A DNA stretch of 64,000 bases. Origin: UBA1672 sp050633325 (lineage in GTDB: Bacteria > Pseudomonadota > Alphaproteobacteria > Micavibrionales > Micavibrionaceae). Of the stretch, positions 8,142 through 17,524 are shown piece after piece. Location: NCBI GenBank assembly GCA_050633325.1, contig JBOEGH010000005.1, positions 206,423-270,422 of the forward strand. The letters are read 5' to 3'. How positions within the stretch are numbered: the stretch's first letter is position 1; every line of letters begins with the position of its first letter. The translations under genes were made by a program, and so were the position numbers. Under the pieces are notes generated by a model, which saw only the letters and a program-made list of their open reading frames with translations, ran no database searches and had not been told where the DNA came from.

Positions 8142-9434
8142 TTACGAATTTTCTTCTGCTTTTAATGCGCGCCAACCAATGTCACGACGACAAAAGCCTT
8201 CTGACCATTCAATACAATCAACAGATTCATAGGCACGTTTTTGCGCTTCGGCAACTGTTGAGCCGGTCGCAGTAACGCCAAGTACACGACCACCGACACT
8301 CAAAATCTCACCGTTTTCACCTCCGGCTGTACCCGCATGAAAAACGTACGCACCATCAACTTCATTGGCTTGTTCTATCCCTGCTATCACTGTATTCTTC
8401 TCATAAGCACCCGGATAACCTTTGGCCGCCATTACCACACACATCGCAGGATCATCAGACCAACTGATTTGATCTTTAACTTCATCCAAACGGCCTTGTG
8501 CCGCTGCCAACAATATTTGCGCTAAATCACCTTGCATACGCATCATTAATGCTTGGCATTCAGGATCACCAAATCTGATATTATGCTCCAATAATGTGAC
8601 AACGCCATTCTTAACCATCAAACCTGCGAACAATACGCCGGTAAAGGCACAACCCTCTGCCGCCATTGCTGCTATTGTTGGTTCAATAGTTTTCTCGATA
8701 ATTTGCTGTTCTAATTCAGGTGTAATAAAATGTGCCGGGCTATACGCTCCCATACCGCCTGTATTTAATCCGGTGTCACCGTCCCCGACACGCTTATGAT
8801 CTTGTGCCGAAGTTAAAGGTAATATCGTCTTGCCATCTGCCAATGCAAAGAAACTAACCTCTTCACCTTCAAGGAACTCTTCGATCACTACTTCATGACC
8901 AGCCGATCCGAATGAACTACCTGATAACATATCACGTGCGGCCTCTATCGCTTGGTCTTTGGTTTCACAGATGATCACACCTTTACCCGCGGCCAATCCA
9001 TCAGTCTTAACCACAATCGGCATATCCGCATCTTCAATAAAAGAAACAGCCTTTCCAGCATCTTCAAATCGGCCATATTTAGCCGTAGGGATAGAGTATT
9101 TAGCGCACAAATCTTTCATAAACCCTTTTGAACCTTCAAGTTCTGCGGCCTTAGCAGATGGCCCAAAAACATTCACTCCATTATTGGACAATTTATCAGC
9201 CAATCCATCAACCAATGGATTTTCCGGACCCACAACTACTAAATCAACCTCATTAACCTTTGCAAAATCAACCAGATCATCAATCGCATCAACTGGAATA
9301 GGGACACATTCTGCCTGCGCAGAAATACCAACATTGCCTGGCGCACAATAAAGCTTCGTGCAACTCTCAGATTGCGACAGCTTCCAAGCCAATGCATGCT
9401 CACGTCCGCCTGATCCAACTAGTAATATCTTCAT
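8142..9434 (-). CDS. purD: Phosphoribosylamine-glycine ligase PurD
   Basis: The 430-residue ATP-grasp enzyme joins glycine to 5-phosphoribosylamine, the second step of purine biosynthesis. It has the N-terminal GGREHALAWKL motif, GPENPLVDGLAD, the ATP-grasp segment (KTDGLAAGKGV) and the PurD signature RFGDPECQ near residue 285. Length is normal. ATG at 9434 has AGGAG eight bases upstream. It stands alone on this strand, 84 bases downstream of the putA stop, so it probably has its own promoter in that gap. Confidence 0.96.
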   Translation of the reverse strand: MKILLVGSGGREHALAWKLSQSESCTKLYCAPGNVGISAQAECVPIPVDAIDDLVDFAKVNEVDLVVVGPENPLVDGLADKLSNNGVNVFGPSAKAAELEGSKGFMKDLCAKYSIPTAKYGRFEDAGKAVSFIEDADMPIVVKTDGLAAGKGVIICETKDQAIEAARDMLSGSSFGSAGHEVVIEEFLEGEEVSFFALADGKTILPLTSAQDHKRVGDGDTGLNTGGMGAYSPAHFITPELEQQIIEKTIEPTIAAMAAEGCAFTGVLFAGLMVKNGVVTLLEHNIRFGDPECQALMMRMQGDLAQILLAAAQGRLDEVKDQISWSDDPAMCVVMAAKGYPGAYEKNTVIAGIEQANEVDGAYVFHAGTAGGENGEILSVGGRVLGVTATGSTVAEAQKRAYESVDCIEWSEGFCRRDIGWRALKAEENS

Positions 9435-9517
9435 TAATACGCTCCTAAATATGAATTACGCCCCATTCATAGCACGAGAGCACAAAAAAACAACTTTGTT
9501 ATAGTATCTACTGAAAA

Positions 9518-12500
9518 TTATTCCGAATCCATTTCATCCGTAATGGAAATAAGACCTGCATTACCACCAGAAGCCGTGGTATCAACGCTAACCAGTTTCT
9601 CTACTGCAAAGGCACGTAAATAATTAGGACCACCTGCCTTTGGCCCTGTGCCGGACATTGCCATGCCTCCGAATGGTTGCACCCCTACCACTGCACCGAT
9701 CATAGAACGATTAACATATATATTACCCGCGCCTACAGATTCACTTAAATAATTCTGCCTTGATAAAATCCGACTATGAACGCCGAATGTAAGGCCATAA
9801 CCCGTCTTATTTATTTGATCAACAACATCGCCCAAGTCAGATATATTATAGCGAACAATATGAAGTACAGGGCCAAAGACCTCTTCCTTAAGCTCATCTA
9901 TACTTGATATTTCATACGCAACTGGCAAAAATAATCGGCCATCATCAGCTAGCGAACCATCGGAAACCGCTCTGCAAATCAATGTAGCATTATAATTCAT
10001 AAAATCATCATGATCACACAGAGCATTTCTTGAATTAGCATCAATTATGTAGCCAACATCCGTTGACAATAATGACGGATCACCAACTCTCAGCTCCGCC
10101 ACAGCCCCTTTGAGTATTTTAATCACACTATCAGCGATATCACTTTGCAAATACAAAACACGCAATGCAGAACATCTCTGACCCGCCGAACCAAATGAGC
10201 TTTCAATAACATCATCAACAACCTGCTCCGCCAAAGCTGAGCTATCTACTATCATCGCATTTTGCCCACCAGTTTCCGCAATAAAAGGAACTATTTTCGG
10301 GTTTTCAACCGACAGAGTTTTCTGAATATGCTTTGCCGTTGCAGTAGAACCTGTGAAAACCACACCTGCAACATCATTATGGGATACTATCGCCTCCCCA
10401 AATTCTCTACCTTTTGTAAATAAATGCAATACCTCTTTTGGAATACCTGCTTTATGCATAATTTCAACCGTACGCATCGCAATATAATGTGTTTGAGAAG
10501 CAGACTTAGCGATAACAGAATTACCAGACACAAGAGCCGCAACAATTTGTCCGGTAAATATCGCCAAAGGGAAATTCCATGGACTAATACAGACAAACAC
10601 GCCACGCCCTTGAAGAGTTAGACGGTTACTCTCCCCCGTATAACCCGGCATTAAAATACCGTCTGAGTTAAAGTCCTCACGTGCTCTTGCTGCATAATAT
10701 CGGCAAAAATCAACAGCTTCTCTTAACTCACCTTGTGCATCACCTATAGTTTTACCGGCCTCATACACCAGTACAGCCATCATTTCCGGCGCATGTTCTT
10801 CTAATAGATCTGCAACTTTCTCTATAATAGTTGCGCGATCATGTACGTCTTTACTATTCCATTCAGAGAAAGCATTACTAGCAGTCTCAAAAGCAATATC
10901 AACATATTCTAAGCCAATATCATCAATATGCTTACCGTCAATAATTGAACATATATTAGTTATAGTTTTCTGACCATAATCCCCAATAAAATCCAACAAA
11001 TACTGTGATGATTCAGGGTCATCAAGATCTACTCCATGAGAGTTGATCCTGTCTGTACCAAATATGCCTGAGGGTAAAGGTATTACTGGGTGACGGTACG
11101 CGCCATCATAGCCGCGTACTTGGGATACAGGGTCACGTACAGTATCGACGGCAGTAACATTAGAATCTAACAACTGATTAACAAACGAAGAGTTAGCACC
11201 ATTTTCAAGCAATCTACGTACAAGATAAGGCAACAGATCCTCATGTGGACCAACCGGTGCATACACACTGACATTAACATCTTTTTCGTTAATCACCTGA
11301 TCGTACAGCCCCTCACCCATACCATGGAGCCTCTGGAACTCATAATTAACAGAATGCCTGTTTGCCATATCCTTAATAGCAACAATCGTATGTGCATTAT
11401 GTGTCGCAAACATAGGGTAAATAACATCACAATGACTGAATAAAGACTGTGCACATGCTAGATAGGATAAATCCGTATTACTCTTACGTGTAAAAACACC
11501 ATATTCAGAAAACCCATGCATTTGTGCGTGCTTAATTTCACTATCCCAATAAGCACCTTTAACCAATCGAATCTGAATTTTACGCCCCGATTCTTGCGCA
11601 CGCTTCGCTAAATAATCGATCAATGGTAAAGCGCGCTTTTGATACGCCTGTACCGCGAGGCCAAAACCACTCCATCCGTTAAATTGCGCATCATCTAAAA
11701 TGTTATTTATAATAGCAACTGAAAGCTCCATCCTGTTAATTTCTTCTGCATCTACAGTAAGAGGCATATCGTACGAAGCAGCCTTAACACATAAACACTT
11801 CAACTTTTCCGTGATTTCAGGTATGCAACGATCCTTTTGAGTGTATGTGTAACGAGGGTGCAAAGCGGATAATTTTACAGAAATTCCTGAATTTCTATCG
11901 GTATTTTTGCCATTTTCTTTGTTTTTTTGCCCTATTTCATCAATAGAATCACTGTACGCCTTATAATATCTATCTGCACTATCTTGATCACGTGCACCTT
12001 CGCCCAACATATCGTAAGACATACGGTAACCTTTACTCTCCCACATAGATGCGTTTGATATGGCATTATCAATAGAAGTACCCAAGACAAATTGTTTGCC
12101 CATCATCTGCATCGCTTTAATCATTGCTTCGCGAATTACAGGCTCTCCCAAACGAGACAAAGAACTGTTTAACGTTTTTCTTGTCAAAGACATACCAATA
12201 CCTGCTGCCTTAGCCATCCAGTCTTTAGAATCACTACCTTGCTTTTGCAGCCATTCTGCTGCCACAACCTTATCCTTAATCAAATCATTGGCAGTCTTAG
12301 CATCAGGAATCCGTAAAAGAGCTTCTGCCAAACACATCATAGCCAAGCCCTCGTCCGTATTAAGGGAGAACTCCTGTAAAAAAGACTCTAACTGTCCTCC
12401 ACGTCCTTTATGCGCACGTGTTTTATCAACCAAGTCAGCCGCGGACGAACAAATTACAGCCGCCACATCATCGGACCAATCCAAATATTCCAACAGATCA

Positions 12501-12553
12501 TGAACTACTTGATTTTCATCTTTATAAAGATAAGAAGAGAAAGGATATGTCAT
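9518..12553 (-). CDS. putA: Bifunctional proline dehydrogenase / glutamate-semialdehyde dehydrogenase PutA
   Basis: The 1011-residue protein oxidises proline to glutamate in two steps, feeding electrons to the respiratory chain. An N-terminal helical arm is followed by the FAD-binding proline dehydrogenase barrel (about residues 150-460; VKGAYWDSEIKHAQ, FATHNAHTI) and an aldehyde dehydrogenase domain (about 540-990) with SPWNFPLAIFTG, ETGGQNAMIV and the catalytic Cys in SAGQRCSALR. It lacks the N-terminal ribbon-helix-helix domain of E. coli PutA, so it should not repress its own gene. It is of the shorter PutA class. No clear Shine-Dalgarno precedes ATG 12553. It is divergent from xseA with 60 bases between the starts. 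Confidence 0.95.
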   Translation of the reverse strand: MTYPFSSYLYKDENQVVHDLLEYLDWSDDVAAVICSSAADLVDKTRAHKGRGGQLESFLQEFSLNTDEGLAMMCLAEALLRIPDAKTANDLIKDKVVAAEWLQKQGSDSKDWMAKAAGIGMSLTRKTLNSSLSRLGEPVIREAMIKAMQMMGKQFVLGTSIDNAISNASMWESKGYRMSYDMLGEGARDQDSADRYYKAYSDSIDEIGQKNKENGKNTDRNSGISVKLSALHPRYTYTQKDRCIPEITEKLKCLCVKAASYDMPLTVDAEEINRMELSVAIINNILDDAQFNGWSGFGLAVQAYQKRALPLIDYLAKRAQESGRKIQIRLVKGAYWDSEIKHAQMHGFSEYGVFTRKSNTDLSYLACAQSLFSHCDVIYPMFATHNAHTIVAIKDMANRHSVNYEFQRLHGMGEGLYDQVINEKDVNVSVYAPVGPHEDLLPYLVRRLLENGANSSFVNQLLDSNVTAVDTVRDPVSQVRGYDGAYRHPVIPLPSGIFGTDRINSHGVDLDDPESSQYLLDFIGDYGQKTITNICSIIDGKHIDDIGLEYVDIAFETASNAFSEWNSKDVHDRATIIEKVADLLEEHAPEMMAVLVYEAGKTIGDAQGELREAVDFCRYYAARAREDFNSDGILMPGYTGESNRLTLQGRGVFVCISPWNFPLAIFTGQIVAALVSGNSVIAKSASQTHYIAMRTVEIMHKAGIPKEVLHLFTKGREFGEAIVSHNDVAGVVFTGSTATAKHIQKTLSVENPKIVPFIAETGGQNAMIVDSSALAEQVVDDVIESSFGSAGQRCSALRVLYLQSDIADSVIKILKGAVAELRVGDPSLLSTDVGYIIDANSRNALCDHDDFMNYNATLICRAVSDGSLADDGRLFLPVAYEISSIDELKEEVFGPVLHIVRYNISDLGDVVDQINKTGYGLTFGVHSRILSRQNYLSESVGAGNIYVNRSMIGAVVGVQPFGGMAMSGTGPKAGGPNYLRAFAVEKLVSVDTTASGGNAGLISITDEMDSE

Positions 12554-12613
12554 ATATATATAATATCACGACAAGACTGGAAATTCTTCTTTTTTACGAC
12601 TAATATTCAAAAT

Positions 12614-14044
12614 ATGAGCGACGATCAGATAAAAAGAAGTAACGTACCCGAATTTTCAGTATCAGAACTGGCCTTCTCACTAAAGCGTACGTTAGAAGAC
12701 AACTATGCGCGCGTGCGTGTACGTGGTGAGCTGTCTCGAGTCTCAATACCTAAATCAGGTCACATGTACTCTAACCTCAAAGATGACAAGTCTGTTATCG
12801 ATGCCGTCTGTTGGAAGGGTGTTTTATCGAAATTAAGCGTAAAACCAGAAGAAGGGTTAGAAGTTATATGTGTTGGTCGTATAACCACCTATCCCGCACG
12901 ATCTAATTACCAACTTATCATAGAATCTATGGAGCTAGCCGGGGAAGGCGCTCTATTAAAAATGCTGGAAGAGCGCAAAAAGAAGCTGGCTTCAGAGGGA
13001 ATATTCTCACCTGACAGGAAAAAAAACCTTCCATTCATACCGCAAAAAATTGGCGTAATAACATCCCCAACCGGCGCTGTTATTCGTGACATTCTTCATC
13101 GCCTAGGTGATAGATTTCCAAGGCATGTTGTTGTTTGGCCTGTAAAAGTACAAGGACAGGGCGCAGATCAAGAGATAACCACGGCTATTGATGGGTTTAA
13201 CACTTTACCAATAGAGGAAAGACCTGACATATTAATCGTCGCACGCGGTGGTGGATCGTTAGAAGACCTCATGCCATTTAACGAAGAAAATGTCGTTCGA
13301 GCAACTGCAAACAGTGAAATACCTATTATATCTGCTGTTGGCCACGAAACAGATACTACACTAATTGATTACGCATCCGATTTACGTGCACCAACACCAA
13401 CAGGAGCGGCAGAAATGGCCGTACCTGTACGACTTAACCTAATCGCGCAAGTCGAAGATGATGAGAAACGTTTAATAAACGGAATAAGCCGCCTACTATC
13501 GGAAAACAGACACAAATTAGAGGCCACCAGCGCTAAATTAGGCGATCCAATGCGCTTAATAGAGCTAAAAACACAACGCTTAGACCATACAGCAAGTAAA
13601 TTAGACCATAACTTTAAACATCAAATTATTAAAAGGTCGAACCAAGTCATACAAACATCATCACGCCTAATAACTCCTAAATCTCGAATAGATACTGCAC
13701 GTGCATCTCTGGAAAGATGGTCAGAACAAATAGAACACAGCACGGAAAGAGCCATCGATAACAAAAGAAACATGCTAAATCAGGCACATGAAAAACTGGA
13801 GCTTCTTTCCTTTGAAAATGTTTTAAAGCGTGGATATGTTGTGGTTAGAGACCAGAATAACAAACCAATCACACAAGCAAGCAAACTCTCACAGGGGCAA
13901 GACATAAATCTGCAATTCAAAAATAATGAAAAAATTGGAGCAACCATAAACAAAAAATGTAAATCTAGCCCTATAAAGAAACAAAATACCCCTACAAAGC
14001 CGTCGCAACCTAAAAGTAATACCGACCAAGGATCTTTGTTTTAG
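12614..14044 (+). CDS. xseA: Exodeoxyribonuclease VII large subunit XseA
   Basis: The 476-residue subunit degrades single-stranded DNA with XseB in repair. It has the N-terminal OB-fold domain (FSVSELAFSLKRTLE, VRGELSRVSIPKSGH, residues 12-50) and the central catalytic region with GVITSPTGAVIRDI, IVARGGGSLEDLMPFN and SAVGHETDTTLIDY near residues 225-265. A long coiled-coil region and a Lys/Pro-rich tail follow. A longer open frame exists upstream but lies antisense to putA. ATG at 12614 matches the family N-terminus. No xseB is next to it; a convergent gene follows. Confidence 0.95.
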   Translation: MSDDQIKRSNVPEFSVSELAFSLKRTLEDNYARVRVRGELSRVSIPKSGHMYSNLKDDKSVIDAVCWKGVLSKLSVKPEEGLEVICVGRITTYPARSNYQLIIESMELAGEGALLKMLEERKKKLASEGIFSPDRKKNLPFIPQKIGVITSPTGAVIRDILHRLGDRFPRHVVVWPVKVQGQGADQEITTAIDGFNTLPIEERPDILIVARGGGSLEDLMPFNEENVVRATANSEIPIISAVGHETDTTLIDYASDLRAPTPTGAAEMAVPVRLNLIAQVEDDEKRLINGISRLLSENRHKLEATSAKLGDPMRLIELKTQRLDHTASKLDHNFKHQIIKRSNQVIQTSSRLITPKSRIDTARASLERWSEQIEHSTERAIDNKRNMLNQAHEKLELLSFENVLKRGYVVVRDQNNKPITQASKLSQGQDINLQFKNNEKIGATINKKCKSSPIKKQNTPTKPSQPKSNTDQGSLF

Positions 14045-14054
14045 TTAGAGTCAA

Positions 14055-15155
14055 TTATATATGTTTAACAAGAGAATACTCGACGAACTGGCCCAATAAA
14101 CGATCAGATATATCGTTCAACTTATTAGCATTTTCAACAACCGTAGATACAATTTGAATAACTTCATCCTGGGGTATTTCAGGGGTAATTTCAACGTAAT
14201 CAGGTACGGTTTTAATTCGCGCATAATAATGAATAATGTCACTAACTAATCTTGGTTCAAACGAATCAAGCTTATGAGTATTACCATCAAATACAGAGCG
14301 ATCTAACGCCGGCTGTTTTTGTATTATTTCACCTGTTTTTTTGTATGTTGGCATAATTCCTTGATCATCCAACCTTTTAGATACCTCGTCGTAAACAACA
14401 AGGTAAGCTTCAATTTTAACTTTATTGGCTTTAACCTCTGCATCAATCATGGATGCAATAATGTATTTCTCTTTATCTTTCAGACTGCGCTCTTTAGTGG
14501 CAAGATCAATGGATTGATTTTGAATATCTACCACACGACCAAACCCTCTCATAATATAAAACCCCAGTGAGCACAGAGCCAAAACAAATACTGCCATCAG
14601 AAAAAATGCACCCATCATAAAATTCTGACTTTGGCTATCTCCACTGGATATAACAACATCATCTGCCCATGCACCCCTTCCGCCCAGACGCGCTTCCTCT
14701 TCTGCATTTAGATAAGGTTTTTCATATATTGAGCCGTAAATAGATGCTCTGTCCGCGCTAGCATAACCTTGTTGAAGCAAGAAAAGGCTTAAATCCTCCT
14801 CTTTACTATTTACACATTGCGCCTTAATTACACCCTTATCATCACTACCTTTACTGATACAGGTTACCTTTTGGTCGTCGATTTTATTTTCTAAGATTCC
14901 TCTTACTTTTAGGTGAAACACACTCGCATCCTTGAGAATTTTCTCAATACCCCAAAGAGAGATTTCAGTTTCATCAGAAATTAATGTTATGGAATCTACA
15001 ACATGAACATCATAGGCAACATTACCGTAAGGTTCTTGGACACTTTCTATATTCTGGCCAAAGGAATGCCCTGCAATAAAAAAAACAGAGAAAAATAACC
15101 CAAAAAACCTAATCAGAATATATTTTGATATGTGCTTCATCATCGAATCTTTCAT
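14055..15155 (-). CDS. Membrane-anchored protein with degenerate SNase-like domain
   Basis: A 366-residue protein with a signal or anchor helix (about residues 10-32), then a domain resembling staphylococcal nuclease/TNase: a DVHVVDSITLIS start, an RGILENK stretch, and the closing motif AEEEARLGGRGAWAD near residues 150-165. The acidic and arginine residues that make TNase domains catalytic are not visible in their usual context, so it may bind rather than cut. A second membrane helix lies near 175-200. A charged cytoplasmic region of about 165 residues follows, which I do not recognise. The function is unknown. It is the last gene before the divergent unknown gene at 15312. Confidence 0.65.
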   Translation of the reverse strand: MKDSMMKHISKYILIRFFGLFFSVFFIAGHSFGQNIESVQEPYGNVAYDVHVVDSITLISDETEISLWGIEKILKDASVFHLKVRGILENKIDDQKVTCISKGSDDKGVIKAQCVNSKEEDLSLFLLQQGYASADRASIYGSIYEKPYLNAEEEARLGGRGAWADDVVISSGDSQSQNFMMGAFFLMAVFVLALCSLGFYIMRGFGRVVDIQNQSIDLATKERSLKDKEKYIIASMIDAEVKANKVKIEAYLVVYDEVSKRLDDQGIMPTYKKTGEIIQKQPALDRSVFDGNTHKLDSFEPRLVSDIIHYYARIKTVPDYVEITPEIPQDEVIQIVSTVVENANKLNDISDRLLGQFVEYSLVKHI

Positions 15156-15311
15156 TATTTTTAATGATACATGACATTAATTGATTTTCATATGCCTATA
15201 AGCATTAGAAACAAGATAGTATTCACCAAAAAAATAAAAAATATGATAATATTTTAAAAAAGATTCATTTTTTTGTATCGTAGTTTCACAATAAAAGATT
15301 ATTATCAAATC

Positions 15312-15830
15312 ATGCGGGTTGATTATAAAGAATTGATGGAAAAACTTGGTGTCGGGCATGAGCTTGAGCCATATGAAACGCGACCTTGGTTTCTATATGA
15401 TCCCGAACAAGGCATTTCATGCAGCGCAGAAGTTAGAATAGGCCCCGGTGCAGAAGATGTAGAACTTGAAATTCAATTTCTACATGATGAAGAAGATGCA
15501 CGTTATGACGATGACATAAACTATGGCGGGCCTGAACAAATAATGCTTATGCGCTTTCTACCCTCCAAAGAACAAATATGGGCAGAAAAAATCATGTATG
15601 TCCGTGGCGAAGATTACGCAAACAAAATACATGACTGGGGTGAAAGAGGATGCGCATTTTTCTGTAACTGCATTGGTGCATTACAGATGGGCGAAATGCC
15701 GGATATTGACGAAATGATAGAACAAGACCTTACAGACAGAAGTAGAACCGGTCGCGGTGGCCGACGCGGAAAAGTTGGTAAAAAAGGATTTAGGGTAGAG
15801 CAAAAACCTGCTATGGGAATGAAAAATTAA
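15312..15830 (+). CDS. Conserved-looking protein of unknown function
   Basis: A 172-residue soluble protein. ATG at 15312 is used; a TTG start at 15273 would add 13 residues but has no better signal. The N-terminal half is strongly acidic, with an RPWFLYDPEQGISCSAEVRIG segment followed by a DEEDARYDDD stretch. The middle is a compact, aromatic-rich domain (RGEDYANKIHDWGERGCAFF). The C-terminus is basic and glycine-rich (GRGGRRGKVGKKG), suggesting nucleic-acid or polyanion contact. I recognise no family. It converges on the TerD operon with a nine-base gap, so a role in that stress locus is possible but only by position. Confidence 0.7.
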   Translation: MRVDYKELMEKLGVGHELEPYETRPWFLYDPEQGISCSAEVRIGPGAEDVELEIQFLHDEEDARYDDDINYGGPEQIMLMRFLPSKEQIWAEKIMYVRGEDYANKIHDWGERGCAFFCNCIGALQMGEMPDIDEMIEQDLTDRSRTGRGGRRGKVGKKGFRVEQKPAMGMKN

Positions 15831-15839
15831 ATAATACAA

Positions 15840-16481
15840 TTACCCTACGTGCACTATAATATCATAGTCAGTTGCTATTTTTGCTAATCCGCCCTTAACA
15901 CAATCTCCTGTTGCGTAGAAATGCCACTTAGGGCCTTCACGATTCACAGAAGCAACCAACATTCCTGTTTCCTCACTTCCTTTAACGTCCTCTTTCAATT
16001 CATAACGAAGAACCTCTAGGCCATTAGACGGGTTAACTACACGGATGTAAGAATTTCTTAAGCTTGCCATTGTCTGCTCTTTCTCTTCACCCTTATATAT
16101 AGAAAGAACAAATACAATTTTCGTAACCTCAAACGGGACACCATTTAAATCTATGGATATAGTCTCGTCATCACCTTCACCAGCACCTGTACGGCTATCA
16201 CCATTGTGAACTACTGCACCGTCACTAGCTTCCATATTATTATAAAACACAAAATCACTATCAACGCGCGTTTTTTCATCTTTATTAAGCAAGAAACAAC
16301 TAACGTCCAAATCTAGTGTATCAACCTCAAACGCATTCAAGTCCCAACCTATGCCCACTAGAATTTTAGACATAGAGGGATCCTTCTCGGCCAGATTAAC
16401 CTCATCACCCTTAACAATTATATTATCGGAAATATCAATTTCCAGATCAGAATCAAAAGAACTATCAAAAATATCAGCCAT
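15840..16481 (-). CDS. TerD-family protein
   Basis: The 213-residue protein carries one TerD domain, a calcium-binding beta-sandwich found in tellurium/stress-resistance (Ter) systems. Visible signatures are VGIGWDLNAFEVDTLDLDVS near residues 42-62, the acidic calcium-site stretch TGAGEGDDETISIDLNG near 100-116, and YIRVVNPSNGLEVLRYEL in the second half. An acidic N-terminal extension of about 30 residues precedes the domain. ATG at 16481 has GGAG upstream. It is the last gene of a three-gene operon with the antiporter and a second TerD-type gene. The biochemical role of such proteins remains poorly defined. Confidence 0.9.
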   Translation of the reverse strand: MADIFDSSFDSDLEIDISDNIIVKGDEVNLAEKDPSMSKILVGIGWDLNAFEVDTLDLDVSCFLLNKDEKTRVDSDFVFYNNMEASDGAVVHNGDSRTGAGEGDDETISIDLNGVPFEVTKIVFVLSIYKGEEKEQTMASLRNSYIRVVNPSNGLEVLRYELKEDVKGSEETGMLVASVNREGPKWHFYATGDCVKGGLAKIATDYDIIVHVG

Positions 16482-16511
16482 TAAAACGACTCCAAATATA
16501 TTGTTAAAAAA

Positions 16512-17501
16512 TTAAACACCTAAATTCACTGTATAAATGTAAACATTGTAGAATATGTAAGACATAAAGAATAACCCGCCCATAATGCGACTAATCTTAC
16601 CAAATAAAAGTAAAACCAAAGCCAAACAAGTGGAAACAGATAACATAATCCAAATATCAAAATTCAAAATTTGCGGTGAAAAGCCACCACCAACAATTGG
16701 CTTAACCATAGATGCCACACCCAATATCATTAGAATATTAAACACATTAGAACCAATAATATTACCTATCACCATTTCTGATTGCCCTTTACGAGCAGCA
16801 ATAATGCTTGTAGAAAGCTCAGGTAGAGACGTTCCGAATGCAATAATACTAAGCGCGATAATGGATTCAGGAACTCCAATCAACCCTGCACTAACCTGTG
16901 CACCTTTAACCAAAAACTCTGCCCCTACAGATATGCAAACAAGACCAAGCAACAATGTCCCATAAGCAAATGTGTCATTCTTAAACATAACATCATCACC
17001 ATCCATTCCGATGTCAGGGTCTTTTGAACCCATTGCAACATATTGATAGAAAATATAGCTACCTAGTATAGAAACCATGCACAATCCGGCAAAACGAGAA
17101 ATGCCACCAAAATACAACATACACACCAAAGCAACAGTTGCAGACATCATAAAGGCAAGATCACGCACCAATATTTTTGAAACCTTGACCTTTAAAACCG
17201 ATATGAGAGCAGTACACCCCAAAACCATAAAGATATTAGCAATATTAGACCCTAAAACGTTACCAAGCGCAATTCCCGGTGATCCTTGTAAGTTAGCAAA
17301 AACAGAAACAATCAGCTCAGGTAAAGAAGTTCCGAAAGCAATAATAGTAAAACCAACGATAAGTGGAGAAACTCCATATCTGGACGCTATAAACACACCC
17401 GCATCAACTGCCCATCCACCACCTTTAATAAGCATAATAATACCTAGGAAAAGCGCACCTAACGACAATATCGTTGTGTCATAATAAGAAAAACTATTCA
17501 T
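16512..17501 (-). CDS. Calcium/sodium antiporter family protein (CaCA, YrbG-like)
   Basis: A 329-residue integral membrane exchanger with about ten helices arranged as two inverted repeats. Each repeat has the CaCA alpha motif: GFTIIAFGTSLPELIVS near residues 50-66 with GNVLGSNIANI after it, and SIIAFGTSLPELSTS with GNIIGSNVFNI in the second half. The acidic residues in the SLPEL motifs bind the cation. The family exchanges Ca2+, or sometimes K+ or Na+, across the inner membrane. It lies between two TerD-type genes (gaps of 23 and 30 bases), occupying the place that TerC often takes in other Ter loci, which suggests a shared calcium-related function. Confidence 0.92.
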   Translation of the reverse strand: MNSFSYYDTTILSLGALFLGIIMLIKGGGWAVDAGVFIASRYGVSPLIVGFTIIAFGTSLPELIVSVFANLQGSPGIALGNVLGSNIANIFMVLGCTALISVLKVKVSKILVRDLAFMMSATVALVCMLYFGGISRFAGLCMVSILGSYIFYQYVAMGSKDPDIGMDGDDVMFKNDTFAYGTLLLGLVCISVGAEFLVKGAQVSAGLIGVPESIIALSIIAFGTSLPELSTSIIAARKGQSEMVIGNIIGSNVFNILMILGVASMVKPIVGGGFSPQILNFDIWIMLSVSTCLALVLLLFGKISRIMGGLFFMSYIFYNVYIYTVNLGV

Positions 17502-17524
17502 TAATTTGCTTTCAGAAAATAAAT

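Noticed and set aside
12410..12613. N-terminal extension of the xseA frame
   Set aside because: It overlaps putA on the other strand; XseA homology begins at 12614.
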